Assembly: GCA_937898685.1 (NCBI GenBank)
Contig: CALEJT010000053.1
Location: 1-44,963 of the forward strand
Direction of reading: 5' to 3'
Source: an uncultured Gammaproteobacteria bacterium
GTDB lineage: Bacteria; Pseudomonadota; Gammaproteobacteria; Pseudomonadales; Pseudohongiellaceae
DNA: 44,963 nt
Under the pieces are notes generated by a model. That model did no database searches. It saw only the letters and a list, made by a program, of their open reading frames with translations, and was not told where the DNA came from. The translations under genes were made by a program, and so were the position numbers. Below are positions 24,242-32,411 of this stretch, one piece after another. Within the stretch, counting starts at the first letter, position 1. Each line of letters starts with the position of its first letter.

Positions 24242-25399
24242 TCAGGCCTGTGCAGGACGCGGGCCCGTGAGATTGGCGAGCAGCAGCTGCCAGTCTTCGC
24301 GGTGACGCTGGACCTGCTGCTTGAGCTGCTTGTAGCGACCCTTGAGCAGGTCGAGATCGTGCTGCAGTTCGTTGCTGAGCGCGGCGGACTTGGCTTCCAG
24401 CCAGGCATGACGCGCGTCGGACCACTCATTGAGCGTGGCGACCAGCTTGGCGTATTCGCTTTCGAGACGTTCCTTCCAAGTGGAGGCTTCGTCGGCCAGT
24501 TTTTCGCAGTGCTGCAGCGCCTGCTTGTACTGCACCGCGATGCGCGTCATCTCGATGCGATAGGTGGAGCAGCTGCGCAGATCGCGCGCGAGACCCAGCC
24601 AGGAGCACACCTTGATCAGCCACTTGGTGGGATCGTAGTGATACCAGCGCACACCATTGCGGTAATCCCAGGCGAAGGTGTGGTGGTAGTTGTGATAACC
24701 CTCACCGAAGGTGAAGAGGGCGATGAACCAGTTGTCGCGCGCGGTCTGATTCGGGTCGTAGGTCTGTTTGCCCCAAAGGTGCGCGGCGGAATTGATGAGA
24801 TAGGTGAAGTGCTGGCTCAGCGTCAGACGCAGGAAGCCAGCCAACAGGAAGCTGCCCCAGATGTCACCGTGCAACCAACCGAGCAGCACGGGCACACCGA
24901 CGTTCATGAGTAGTAGCAGCGCCAGATAGTGGTCGCGCTGCCAGATCAGGATCGGGTCCTTCAGCAGATCCTTGACGTTGGAAAGGTCCTCGCGCGTCGC
25001 CGGATAGTCGCGAATCATCCATTCGAAGTGGCTGTACCAGAAGCCGCGGTTGGCGGAGTAGGGATCCTTCTCGTTGTCGTCGACGTGCAGATGATGGCGG
25101 CGATGATCGGAGGCCCAGGTGATGCAGTTGTTCTGCAGTGCACAGGCGCCGCCGAGCGCAAAGATGAAACGCAGCACTGGATGCGCCTTGTAGGCGGAAT
25201 GCGACCACATGCGGTGATAGCCGGCGGTGATCGACAGTTCGCAGAAGGCCAGCAGTACGAGGAACCACACCCACTCATAGGCATCGTAGCCGTAGGTGAA
25301 GCCGTACCAGGGCACGACGGTGGCCGACACCAGGACGGGAATGCCGAGGACGGCGAGATTCAACCAGCGAATGGGCGGTTTGCTTTGAGTCGTTTGCAT
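24242..25399 (-). CDS. Delta-9 fatty acid desaturase with C-terminal coiled-coil extension
   Basis: The product is a 385-residue membrane di-iron acyl-CoA (or acyl-lipid) desaturase introducing a cis double bond, usually at carbon 9. The three histidine boxes are intact: HRMWSH (residues 62-67), HRRHH (99-103) and HNYHH (236-240). Hydrophobic pairs lie near residues 12-30, 42-60, 72-92 and 160-190. The catalytic body ends near residue 280. The last 100 or so residues are charged, helical and heptad-like (for example KLADEASTWKERLESEY, LKGRYKQLKQQVQ), predicted as a coiled coil that ordinary bacterial desaturases of this type lack. No clear ribosome-binding site is seen at the ATG. It is divergent from the BlaI-type gene. 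It would contribute to membrane-fluidity control. Confidence 0.9.
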   Translation of the reverse strand: MQTTQSKPPIRWLNLAVLGIPVLVSATVVPWYGFTYGYDAYEWVWFLVLLAFCELSITAGYHRMWSHSAYKAHPVLRFIFALGGACALQNNCITWASDHRRHHLHVDDNEKDPYSANRGFWYSHFEWMIRDYPATREDLSNVKDLLKDPILIWQRDHYLALLLLMNVGVPVLLGWLHGDIWGSFLLAGFLRLTLSQHFTYLINSAAHLWGKQTYDPNQTARDNWFIALFTFGEGYHNYHHTFAWDYRNGVRWYHYDPTKWLIKVCSWLGLARDLRSCSTYRIEMTRIAVQYKQALQHCEKLADEASTWKERLESEYAKLVATLNEWSDARHAWLEAKSAALSNELQHDLDLLKGRYKQLKQQVQRHREDWQLLLANLTGPRPAQA

Positions 25400-25498
25400 G
25401 AGGATCTGGCTGGAATAGAGCTAGCAGGGAAGGGCCGGACGAGCCGGAATGGCCTGGAAGGTATCACAGCGGAGAGTCGCCAAGCAATTTGGCGGGAA

Positions 25499-25513
25499 TT
25501 GATCCTTGATCAA
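25499..25513. promoter_or_regulatory. Candidate operator palindrome upstream of desaturase
   Basis: TTGATC-ctt-GATCAA is a perfect 6-3-6 inverted repeat 100 bp upstream of the desaturase ATG in the 367-bp divergent region (25400-25766). It may bind a fatty-acid-responsive regulator; the protein is unknown. The rest of that region holds the two palindromes listed next and an isolated GATAAT (25575-25580), and no gene. Confidence 0.35.
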
Positions 25514-25590
25514 AACAAAATTCCTGCACGCTTGAGCGCAATTAATCGCACATGCGCGGCGCTCCCAGGATTGGGATAATGACGCAGCCT

Positions 25591-25632
25591 CATCCGTACG
25601 CGGATGGCAGGGTGAGACCGCGCACGCGCGGT
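25591..25632. promoter_or_regulatory. Two adjacent palindromes upstream of the BlaI-type gene
   Basis: CATCCG-tacg-CGGATG (25591-25606) and ACCGCGC-ac-GCGCGGT (25617-25632) lie 11 bp apart and 135-175 bp before the blaI-like ATG. They could be operators for the repressor or hairpins in its leader. BlaI sites elsewhere carry TACA/TGTA half-sites, which I do not see here. Confidence 0.35.
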
Positions 25633-25766
25633 AAGGTAGTGGAAGGTCCCGTTAAATAAGGCTTTTTCCCTATGCGGAGGCAGTACGTAGGACCGCTGTG
25701 GAAGTCGAGTCGAGCCACGGGGCAGGCAAACCCCTCGGAAACACCGATTGAGACTAGATCAGGGCA

Positions 25767-26198
25767 ATGAAAAAAACGCGACACGCACAGAACACGCTAC
25801 CGCACGCTCTGGGTGAACTGGAACTGCGGGTAATGGCCAGCGTCTGGAACAAACCAGGTATCGAGGCCAAGGAAGTACAGGAAGTCTTGGCCGCGCGCCA
25901 ACACTCCAGCTTGAGTACCGTGCAATCCACTCTCGAACGCCTCGTGCGCAAGGGTTTGCTCGAGCGCGAAAAACGGCGTCACGCCTTCATCTATACTGCC
26001 GCCGTATCGCGTGCCGAGCTCTTGGGCAAATTGCTCAAGGACGTGATTCGTCTGCTGCATGATGGAAGTCCCGACACCATCCTCAGCAGTTTCGTCAATG
26101 TGGCGAGCCGCATCGACGGGTCGGCGTTGGATCATCTCGAACAATTGATCCAGCACAAGCGCCGCCAGTTGGAGGAAGCAGAAGATGACGACGGTTGA
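25767..26198 (+). CDS. BlaI/MecI-family transcriptional repressor
   Basis: The product is a 143-residue winged-helix repressor of the BlaI/MecI/CopY type. The helix-turn-helix part covers about residues 14-85 (LGELELRVMASVW, VQSTLERLVRKGLLEREKRR), followed by a short dimerisation tail. Family members repress their operon and are removed when the partner M56 membrane protease is activated. Here the partner overlaps by 14 bp (its ATG is at 26185), a sign of translational coupling. No beta-lactamase gene is nearby. The next genes are a siderophore receptor and PiuC, so an iron- or envelope-related regulon is plausible but inferred. An ATG at 25767 with AGGGC upstream is the chosen start. Confidence 0.87.
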   Translation: MKKTRHAQNTLPHALGELELRVMASVWNKPGIEAKEVQEVLAARQHSSLSTVQSTLERLVRKGLLEREKRRHAFIYTAAVSRAELLGKLLKDVIRLLHDGSPDTILSSFVNVASRIDGSALDHLEQLIQHKRRQLEEAEDDDG

Positions 26199-27171
26199 AC
26201 TGCTGAAGCTGCTGCGGGAGATGAGCTCTTTCGCCGCGATCTGGCTGAGCACCTGGCTGCTGCTGTTCGGCTGCCTCTATCTGGTCTATCCCCATCTGCG
26301 CAAGAAGCTGGCCGCATGGCATCCGGCGACGGCGGCCAACGCCGTGCTGGGTCTGATCGCATTGCCGTTCTGTACCAGCCTGCTTGCCACGAGTCTGCTG
26401 TTCGGCGGCCTGTTGGAGCTGAACGTGATCACGCTGCATCACCACAGCGCCGATTGCGAAGGTAAGTTTCCGCGTCTCGAATCCTATTGGACGGTTGCCG
26501 CCGTGCTCGGTCTGAGCGCGCTCGCGTTGACGACCATGGCCGGCAAGTTCGTGCGCCATCTGCTGGCCGCGCGTGAACTGCGCAAGCATCTGATGAGTTT
26601 GGGAGAGCGACGTCGTGACTGGTGCCTCTTGCCCAACGACGAAAAACTGGTGTTCACGTTGGGCTGGGTGAGCAACGACATCTTCATCACCGAAGGCATG
26701 CTGCGTGAATGCAGCGAACGTGATCTCGCCATCATCCTCGAACACGAACGTGCCCACGCCGCGCGCAGGGACAACCTGCGCATACTCACGGCACGGCTGA
26801 TGCTACTGGCGGTGCCGACGCGTTTCGCGCGCCCCTTGCTCGACGATCTGCATCTGTACATCGAAGCCGCCTGCGACTTCGCCACGGCAGCGAAGCATGG
26901 TGCACTCAACGTGGCGGAAACTCTGTTGCGTATCCTGCGCCTCGTCCCCGAGAACTTCGACTTCCGCAACCCCGCCCTGGTGTCCGCCTTCACCGGCTCT
27001 GAGGCGGAGAGCCGCATTCTTCTGTTGGTGGACGCCGATAACAAAACCCAGTTGGAACCGTATCGTTTCTGGCCATTCCTGCTTATGCTGCTGTTTTTCA
27101 GCGTCGCACTGGTGGACCCGATGCACCATGCCGCCGAACTTCTTCTCGGCAGCATCCAGGCGGCGTTCTGA
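26185..27171 (+). CDS. M56-family (BlaR1-like) membrane metallopeptidase
   Basis: The product is a 328-residue inner-membrane zinc peptidase, the usual partner of BlaI repressors. The zinc motif HERAH is at residues 187-191, and EAACD (Glu227, Asp231) supplies the expected third ligand. Hydrophobic helices lie around residues 14-35, 52-80, 102-120 and a last one near 294-312. Unlike BlaR1 it has no C-terminal penicillin-binding sensor domain, so the signal it senses must be different, perhaps through the loop between helices or a partner protein. It overlaps the repressor gene by 14 bp and ends 48 bp before the siderophore-receptor ATG, so the four genes may form one operon. Confidence 0.85.
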   Translation: MTTVELLKLLREMSSFAAIWLSTWLLLFGCLYLVYPHLRKKLAAWHPATAANAVLGLIALPFCTSLLATSLLFGGLLELNVITLHHHSADCEGKFPRLESYWTVAAVLGLSALALTTMAGKFVRHLLAARELRKHLMSLGERRRDWCLLPNDEKLVFTLGWVSNDIFITEGMLRECSERDLAIILEHERAHAARRDNLRILTARLMLLAVPTRFARPLLDDLHLYIEAACDFATAAKHGALNVAETLLRILRLVPENFDFRNPALVSAFTGSEAESRILLLVDADNKTQLEPYRFWPFLLMLLFFSVALVDPMHHAAELLLGSIQAAF

Positions 27172-27219
27172 TAACCAGATCCTCTTACTCATCTCGTCTA
27201 ATCAAGCAATAAGGGAACC

Positions 27220-29400
27220 ATGATGACCGACCATAGTCAGACCTTGCCTTTCACTCCGCTTCGGGCGCAAACCCTGCGCAGCACGATTTCCCGTTTGATG
27301 CTGGGAGGCTCCGCTCTGATGGCGGCAGCTCCGCTGATGGCAGCTGGCGCCATCGAAGAGATCGTGGTGACGGATCGCGCGCGTGATGGTTACACCGTGG
27401 AGCAAACCAGCTTGAGCAAGTTCACCGAAGCCTTGGTGGACACGCCGCAGAGCATCACGGTGTTGACCGAAGGCTTGCTGGACGATCGCGGTGTCAACTC
27501 GCTGAACGATGCACTGCGCAACGTGCCGGGCATCACGCTCGGCGCCGGTGAAATGAGCTGGCAGGGCAACAACCCCAACATTCGTGGCTTCAATTCGCGC
27601 AACGACATGTTCCTCGACGGCATGCGCGACTTCGGCAACTACTATCGCGATCCCTTCAACCTGAGCAGCATCGAAGTGTTGCAGGGGCCTTCCTCGATGG
27701 CCTTCGGTCGTGGTTCGACCGGCGGTGTGATCAACCAGAGCACCAAGACGCCGATCGCCGATGAGCTGCGTGCGCTGAACGTCAATCTCGGCAACGCCGA
27801 CACCCGTCGCGTCACCGCCGATCTCAACCAGCCTTTCTCCGAAGATGTCGCTGCTCGCCTGAACCTGATGTATCACGAAGCCGACGTGGTGGATCGCGAT
27901 GGTGCTCATACCGAGCGCTACGGTATCGCGCCGTCGTTGGCGATCGGCCTCGGTGATGCCACGCAGCTGACCCTGAGCTACATGAAGATGAAGAGCGAGG
28001 ACGTGCCGGACTATGGCTTGCCCTGGCTCAACGGTCGTCCCGCCGACGTGCCGCGCGATACCTATTACGGCTTCGACGATGACTACATCGAAACCGACGT
28101 CGATGTCGCCACGGTGAAGCTCGATCACTCTCTCACCGCCAACACGCGCGTGCAGGCCCTGGTACGCTGGGCCAACTACGACCGCAAATCGCGTCTCACC
28201 GAGCCGCAGGTAATCGGCAGCCCTGTGGCGAGCACGCCGCTGAGCGACATCGAGATCCGTCGCTTCGTGTTCCGCGGTGAATCCACCGAAGACATCCTGC
28301 AGGGCCAGTTGAACCTGATCAGCGAATTCAACACCGGCAGCATCGGCCATGCCCTCGTGGCGGGTATCGAAATCGCCGACGAGGGCTCCGATCCCGAGTT
28401 CGGCTTCCCGCAGGGCGTACCCAACACCACGCTGCTGAACCCGGCCGGCACCTATGCCGAAACCGATTACGGCCTGCGCCTGCGTTCCCAAAACCAGGTC
28501 GATACCTTGGCTGGCTTCATCCTCGACACCATCAAGTTCAATGAACACTGGCAGCTCATGGCGGGCGTGCGTTGGGATCGCTTCGAAATCGACTACGACG
28601 CCGATCGCTTCGACACCGACGGCAGCTACGTCGGACATGAAGCCATCGATCACACCGACATCGAAACCAGCTGGCGTCTGGCGCTGGTCTACAAGCCGGT
28701 CGAGAACGGCACCATCTATCTGGGTGGCGGCACTTCGTTCAACCCTTCGGGTGAAGGTTTGTCGTTCATCAACAGCGGCCGCAATCTCACGATCGGTGAT
28801 GCCTTCCTCGATCCCGAGAACAACCGCACCGCAGAGCTCGGTACCAAGTGGCAGTTCTTCAACGATGCGCTCCTGATCGATGCTTCGGTGTTCCGCATCG
28901 TCAAGAACAATGCGCGAGTGCCCGATCCGGCCAACCCAGGCTTCAACATGCTGGCTGGTGAGCAGACGGTGGAAGGTTTCGCGATCACTGCATCGGGTCG
29001 TGTGAACGAGCGCCTCAGTCTCAACGCCGGCTACACCTATCTCGACAGCGAGCAGGGCAAGAGCACGCAGGCCACTCTGCCGCCCGGTACGCAGCTCGTG
29101 AACGTGCCCGAGAATACCTTCTCCGGCTGGGCCAACTTCTCGCTGACCCCGAAGTTCGAAGTGGGTCTCGGTGCGCGTTATGTGGATGAGCGTCTCGCGG
29201 CCAACACCATTCCGGTGAAATGGGTGCCGGATTACTGGGCCTTCGACGCGATGGCGAAGTACGAGATGAATCAGAACGTCATCTTCAAACTCAATCTCAC
29301 CAACATCACGGACGAGTATTACTTCGATCAGCTGCATCCGTGGCACGTGGTGCCCGGTGCCGGTTTCGGCGCCGTGTTCGCCGTGAACCTCAAGTACTGA
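27220..29400 (+). CDS. TonB-dependent catecholate siderophore receptor (Fiu/PiuA-like)
   Basis: The product is a 726-residue outer-membrane receptor for ferric siderophores, energised by TonB. A long signal peptide (RSTISRLMLGGSALMAAAP) is cut near residue 42. IEEIVVTD then acts as a TonB-box-like start, followed by a plug with VDTPQSITVLTEGLLDDRG, IRGFNSRNDMFLDGMRD and VLQGPSSMAFGRGSTGGVIN, which are hallmarks of the siderophore subfamily. The barrel ends AVFAVNLKY with a terminal aromatic. AAGGGA at 27211-27216 supports the start (a second ATG follows at once). It is unrelated in detail to the five-copy array. It is followed after 9 bp by the PiuC-type hydroxylase, the classical partner of Fiu/PiuA receptors, which supports iron uptake. 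No convincing Fur box was seen. Confidence 0.92.
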   Translation: MMTDHSQTLPFTPLRAQTLRSTISRLMLGGSALMAAAPLMAAGAIEEIVVTDRARDGYTVEQTSLSKFTEALVDTPQSITVLTEGLLDDRGVNSLNDALRNVPGITLGAGEMSWQGNNPNIRGFNSRNDMFLDGMRDFGNYYRDPFNLSSIEVLQGPSSMAFGRGSTGGVINQSTKTPIADELRALNVNLGNADTRRVTADLNQPFSEDVAARLNLMYHEADVVDRDGAHTERYGIAPSLAIGLGDATQLTLSYMKMKSEDVPDYGLPWLNGRPADVPRDTYYGFDDDYIETDVDVATVKLDHSLTANTRVQALVRWANYDRKSRLTEPQVIGSPVASTPLSDIEIRRFVFRGESTEDILQGQLNLISEFNTGSIGHALVAGIEIADEGSDPEFGFPQGVPNTTLLNPAGTYAETDYGLRLRSQNQVDTLAGFILDTIKFNEHWQLMAGVRWDRFEIDYDADRFDTDGSYVGHEAIDHTDIETSWRLALVYKPVENGTIYLGGGTSFNPSGEGLSFINSGRNLTIGDAFLDPENNRTAELGTKWQFFNDALLIDASVFRIVKNNARVPDPANPGFNMLAGEQTVEGFAITASGRVNERLSLNAGYTYLDSEQGKSTQATLPPGTQLVNVPENTFSGWANFSLTPKFEVGLGARYVDERLAANTIPVKWVPDYWAFDAMAKYEMNQNVIFKLNLTNITDEYYFDQLHPWHVVPGAGFGAVFAVNLKY

Positions 29401-29409
29401 GAAGCGACG

Positions 29410-30090
29410 ATGCTGGTTCACATCCCTGGCGTTTTGAACTCCGAGCAGTTGGCGGAGTTCAGACGTGAACTGGAAGCCGTGACCTGGTTCGATGGGCGCG
29501 GCAGCGCTGGATATCTGTCGCAACAGGTCAAGCGCAACCAGCAATTACCCGATACGCATCCGCTCGCCCAGAAGCTGGGCGAGCGGATCCTGCGCTCGCT
29601 GGCGTCCAACCCGCTCTTCACCGCAGCAGCGCTGCCGCTGAAGATCCTGCCCCCGCTCTTCAATCGCTATGACGAGTCGCAGACCTATGGTCGTCACGTC
29701 GATGGCGCCATTCGTCCGCTCAGCGGCACACCGCTGCGCATTCGTACGGACCTGTCGGCGACGCTCTTCCTCAGCGATCCCGAGAGCTATGACGGCGGCG
29801 AGTTGGAAGTGGAAGACACCTATGGGCCGCGGCGCATCAAGCTGCCCGCTGGTGACCTGGTGCTCTATCCAGGCATGAGTGTGCATCGCGTCGTGCCGGT
29901 GACACGCGGAACGCGTTTCGCGTCATTCTTCTGGATTCAGAGCATGGTGCGCGAGGATCACAAACGCGCGCTCTTGTTCGAACTGGACCGTTGCGTCCAG
30001 AAAGTGGCGAGCAACGCCGAGGGGCATGAAGTGGCAACGGACCTGGCAGGGGTTTATCACAACCTGTTACGGTTATGGGCCGACACCTGA
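29410..30090 (+). CDS. piuC: PKHD-type Fe(II)/2-oxoglutarate hydroxylase (PiuC/YbiX)
   Basis: The product is a 226-residue cytoplasmic non-haem iron dioxygenase. The iron ligands are visible as H96-x-D98 (GRHVDG) and H159 (VHRVV), and the 2-oxoglutarate-binding Arg as R169 in RGTRF. The length matches YbiX/PiuC (about 225). The family is regularly encoded next to catecholate siderophore receptors and regulated by iron. Its substrate has not been settled, and a role in siderophore or drug-conjugate handling is inferred from context. It begins 9 bp after the receptor stop and is followed after 19 bp by slyX, so the three genes are probably co-transcribed. ATG 29410 is preceded by GAAGCGACG, a modest ribosome-binding site. 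Confidence 0.93.
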   Translation: MLVHIPGVLNSEQLAEFRRELEAVTWFDGRGSAGYLSQQVKRNQQLPDTHPLAQKLGERILRSLASNPLFTAAALPLKILPPLFNRYDESQTYGRHVDGAIRPLSGTPLRIRTDLSATLFLSDPESYDGGELEVEDTYGPRRIKLPAGDLVLYPGMSVHRVVPVTRGTRFASFFWIQSMVREDHKRALLFELDRCVQKVASNAEGHEVATDLAGVYHNLLRLWADT

Positions 30091-30109
30091 GTGAGATCGG
30101 AGGTACACC

Positions 30110-30325
30110 ATGTCTGAGGCCTTGATCGAACTGCAGACCACTGTGGCGTTCCAGGAACGCAACCTGCAAGAACTTACCGACATCGTGACGGCGCAGCAGA
30201 AGCAGATCGATCTGCTTCGCGCCGAACTGCAACTGCTGCGTGAACGGGTCGGCTATCTGGAAGATGCGCAGCATCAGGCTGCGCAAACCCTGGCTCCGAT
30301 AGACGAAAAACCCCCGCACTACTGA
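30110..30325 (+). CDS. slyX: SlyX family protein
   Basis: The product is a 71-residue protein of the SlyX family, whose role is unknown. The sequence is almost entirely a coiled coil with leucine/isoleucine heptads (IELQTTVAFQERNLQEL, IDLLRAELQLLRERV), then a disordered tail ending in the family signature PPHY. A strong GGAGGT ribosome-binding site lies before ATG 30110. In E. coli slyX sits beside slyD; here it follows piuC by 19 bp and is probably the last gene of the iron-uptake transcript. It converges with the cold-shock-domain gene. Confidence 0.93.
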   Translation: MSEALIELQTTVAFQERNLQELTDIVTAQQKQIDLLRAELQLLRERVGYLEDAQHQAAQTLAPIDEKPPHY

Positions 30326-30333
30326 GCCGTGAC

Positions 30334-30358
30334 GAACGGAGGCTTCGAGCTTCCGTTC
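30334..30358. terminator. Hairpin between convergent slyX and cold-shock gene
   Basis: GAACGGAGGCT and AGCTTCCGTTC pair over 11 bp (one G-U) around a 3-nt loop, between the two convergent stops. No T-run follows, so it is a candidate terminator rather than a proven intrinsic one. Confidence 0.45.
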
Positions 30359-30365
30359 ATGCGGT

Positions 30366-30809
30366 TCATTTCAGGGCGATGACGTCTTCGGCCTGCAATC
30401 CCTTGCTGCCTTCGGAAATGGCGAACTCGACGCGCTGACCTTCGTGCAGCACGCGATGGCCATTGCCGTGGATGGAGCGGAAGTGGACGAAGATGTCTTC
30501 GCCATTGTCTCGCGTGATGAAGCCGAAACCTTTGCTGGCACTGAACCATTTCACGCAGCCTTGTTCCTTGCCGGTGCGGACGGTGCCGTGGTTGAAGGCT
30601 TGATTGGAAGCCGCATGGGAGGAGTTGTTGCGGCGGTTGCGGCGGCTGCGGTTCTGTTGTGTGGCGAGGAGGGTAGAAGTGGCGGCGAGGAGGGCTGTTA
30701 CGAAGTAAGCCCCTGGCTCGGAAACGTGTGTGGAAAGTTCGATCAAATATGCGAGCGTGGCGAGTATGGCCGCACTGCCCACTACGGCCAGAGTTTTACG
30801 AGCTGTCAT
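30366..30809 (-). CDS. Membrane-anchored cold-shock-domain protein
   Basis: The product is a 147-residue protein combining two N-terminal transmembrane helices (about residues 5-24 and 32-50), a basic linker (NRSRRNRRNN) and a C-terminal cold-shock domain of about 65 residues. The nucleic-acid-binding motifs RNP1 KGFGFI (93-98) and RNP2 DIFVHF (105-110) are both intact, as is the opening GCVKWF. Free CspA-type proteins have only the last part. This arrangement would hold an RNA- or ssDNA-binding module at the inner membrane on the cytoplasmic face. A purine-rich AAGAAGAAGAG lies upstream of the ATG. The function in vivo is unknown. It is divergent from efpL across 208 bp. Confidence 0.88.
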   Translation of the reverse strand: MTARKTLAVVGSAAILATLAYLIELSTHVSEPGAYFVTALLAATSTLLATQQNRSRRNRRNNSSHAASNQAFNHGTVRTGKEQGCVKWFSASKGFGFITRDNGEDIFVHFRSIHGNGHRVLHEGQRVEFAISEGSKGLQAEDVIALK

Positions 30810-30961
30810 GGAATAGTCTCTTCTTCTTGGTATTTATTGACTTTCTGAGTAGAGGCGCTGCCTTGTCGATAGGTGTTCTGTGGCAGGCGGGGCGAATACT
30901 AGCAATACCGAAGGCGGCGACGAAATCCCTTTGTGGGGGCGTGAGGCTGCGGGGAAGGGGG

Positions 30962-30988
30962 TTGATCCAGGGTTAACTCATGTAAAAT
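30962..30988 (+). promoter_or_regulatory. Possible promoter of efpL
   Basis: TTGATC (30962-30967) and TAAAAT (30983-30988) have a 15-bp spacer, shorter than ideal, placed about 30 nt before the efpL ATG. Confidence 0.35.
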
Positions 30989-31017
30989 CGCCGCCCTCGT
31001 CTACATCCGGAGTGTTT

Positions 31018-31584
31018 ATGCCCAAAGCCAGTGAAGTCAAAAACGGAATGGTGATCGACATCGACGGCGTACCCCACGTGGTCAAGTCGATGGAAGTGAA
31101 GAGCCCCTCCGCTCGTGGTGCCGCCACCCTGTACAAGTTTCGCTTCAACAATATGCAGACCGGCCAGAAGCTGGATCTCACCTATAAAGGGGATGATCTG
31201 CTGCAGGAAGCCGACTATGACCTCGTCCCGGTGCAGTTCTCCTATCACGATGGCAGCAACTGGGTATTCATGAACTCCGAAGACTTCACGCAATACGAGA
31301 TTCCGGATGCCGACATGGAAGAGACGCGCGGCTTCATCACCGAAGGCATGGAAGGTCTGCAGGCACTGATCATGGACGGCAAGTTGCTGAGCCTGAAGCT
31401 GCCGCCCGTGGTGGAGCTCGAGATCGTGGAAACGCCGCCGAGCATGAAGGGTGCCTCCGCCACCAGCCGCACCAAACCGGCCAAACTGACCACGGGTCTG
31501 GAAGTGCAGGTGCCGGAATATCTGGAGCAGGGAGAAGTGGTGCGGGTCAGCACCGAGACTGGCAAGTACATGTCGCGGGCCTGA
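31018..31584 (+). CDS. efpL: Elongation factor P-like protein EfpL (YeiP)
   Basis: The product is a 188-residue EF-P paralogue that binds the ribosome E-site and relieves stalling at difficult motifs such as polyproline. It has the three beta-barrel domains of EF-P. The tip loop reads SPSARGAATLYK with Arg33 where canonical EF-P carries a modifiable Lys34, which identifies the EfpL/YeiP branch and implies no EpmA-type lysylation. The C-terminal signature is GLEVQVPEYLEQGEVVRVST. The frame is open from 30880, but the ATG at 31018 is the family start and has GGAG 7 nt before it. It is monocistronic and converges with the HNH nuclease gene across a strong hairpin. Confidence 0.94.
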   Translation: MPKASEVKNGMVIDIDGVPHVVKSMEVKSPSARGAATLYKFRFNNMQTGQKLDLTYKGDDLLQEADYDLVPVQFSYHDGSNWVFMNSEDFTQYEIPDADMEETRGFITEGMEGLQALIMDGKLLSLKLPPVVELEIVETPPSMKGASATSRTKPAKLTTGLEVQVPEYLEQGEVVRVSTETGKYMSRA

Positions 31585-31590
31585 AGGCCC

Positions 31591-31622
31591 TGGCGCTCCG
31601 CAAGGTCGTCAGCGGAGCGCCA
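31591..31622. terminator. Bidirectional hairpin between efpL and the HNH gene
   Basis: TGGCGCTCCGC (31591-31601) and GCGGAGCGCCA (31612-31622) pair perfectly over 11 bp between two convergent stops. The T-run is poor. Confidence 0.6.
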
Positions 31623-31629
31623 TTAGTCC

Positions 31630-32337
31630 TCATTCGTCGTCGATGTCGCGGCCGGATTCGACGCCGCAGGATTCCAGGATCTTGTCCATGCGGCTCTTGT
31701 CACGGGCCAAGAGATCCAGATCGTATTTCTCGGAAACATCACGCCACGCACGCGCATACTCACAGCTCAGTTCTGCATTCGGTGGCTGCCAGGAACCGAT
31801 GCCACGATCGCGTTTCTTGCGTGCGGTTTCCCGGCTCACGGGCATGAGGTTGAAGGGATCATTGGCGAACTGCGCGCGTTTGGCGTCATCCCAGCGATAG
31901 CCGTTGGTGGCATTGGCATAACGCGGCGGGATCACGTGATCTACTTCCACCTGCGCGGCGCGGGTGAGCTCCTCACCCGTGTACTGGTCTATCCACAGTC
32001 CTTCACGAATCTCGCACTGGCGCGGGTTGGTCCAGGTGACCGGCGCGCGGCTGGTGGCCTCGAGCACGATGGTGCGCGCGTCCTTGCAACCGCCCTGGGT
32101 CAACCAATGTGGCCAATCTTCTTCGAGGTAGTACTTGTCGAGATCGCTGGCGGAGAAGGCGCGGCTGCGGAACTGATGGCGATGCGGTGCGGGTACGCAA
32201 CCAGCGAGATGACAGTGGTAATAACCGGCCGAATCCCAGTGACCGCCGTTGGGGTCGGTGGGTTTGTCGATGTGAGCCTGGGAGCTCTGGGTGAAACAGC
32301 TAGCGGTAATGACCAGGGCGATGCCGAGCTTGCGCAT
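31630..32337 (-). CDS. Exported HNH-family nuclease
   Basis: The product is a 235-residue secreted or periplasmic protein with a signal peptide (RKLGIALVITASCF, cut after SQA near residue 21). An N-terminal YHCHLAGC module is probably a small metal- or disulfide-stabilised unit. A C-terminal HNH endonuclease domain has core VDHVIPPRYA (His134), then FANDPFNLMPVSRETARKKRD. This is the arrangement of extracellular deoxyribonucleases used for DNA scavenging or nutrient release. An upstream in-frame GTG at 32367 has a better ribosome-binding site (AAGGA) and would add ten residues before the signal, so the start is uncertain. It lies downstream of valS on the same strand, beyond an inverted repeat. 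Confidence 0.82.
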   Translation of the reverse strand: MRKLGIALVITASCFTQSSQAHIDKPTDPNGGHWDSAGYYHCHLAGCVPAPHRHQFRSRAFSASDLDKYYLEEDWPHWLTQGGCKDARTIVLEATSRAPVTWTNPRQCEIREGLWIDQYTGEELTRAAQVEVDHVIPPRYANATNGYRWDDAKRAQFANDPFNLMPVSRETARKKRDRGIGSWQPPNAELSCEYARAWRDVSEKYDLDLLARDKSRMDKILESCGVESGRDIDDE

Positions 32338-32411
32338 GTCTTGGGGTCCGAGCTGGGGAGGGAACACCTCCTGTCCTTTGCTCTTGGCAGCATTGGGCAG
32401 GAGGCATCAGT

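Noticed and set aside
30880..31017. 46-residue N-terminal extension of EfpL
   Set aside because: It covers the probable promoter and is absent from the family; ATG 31018 has GGAG at good spacing.
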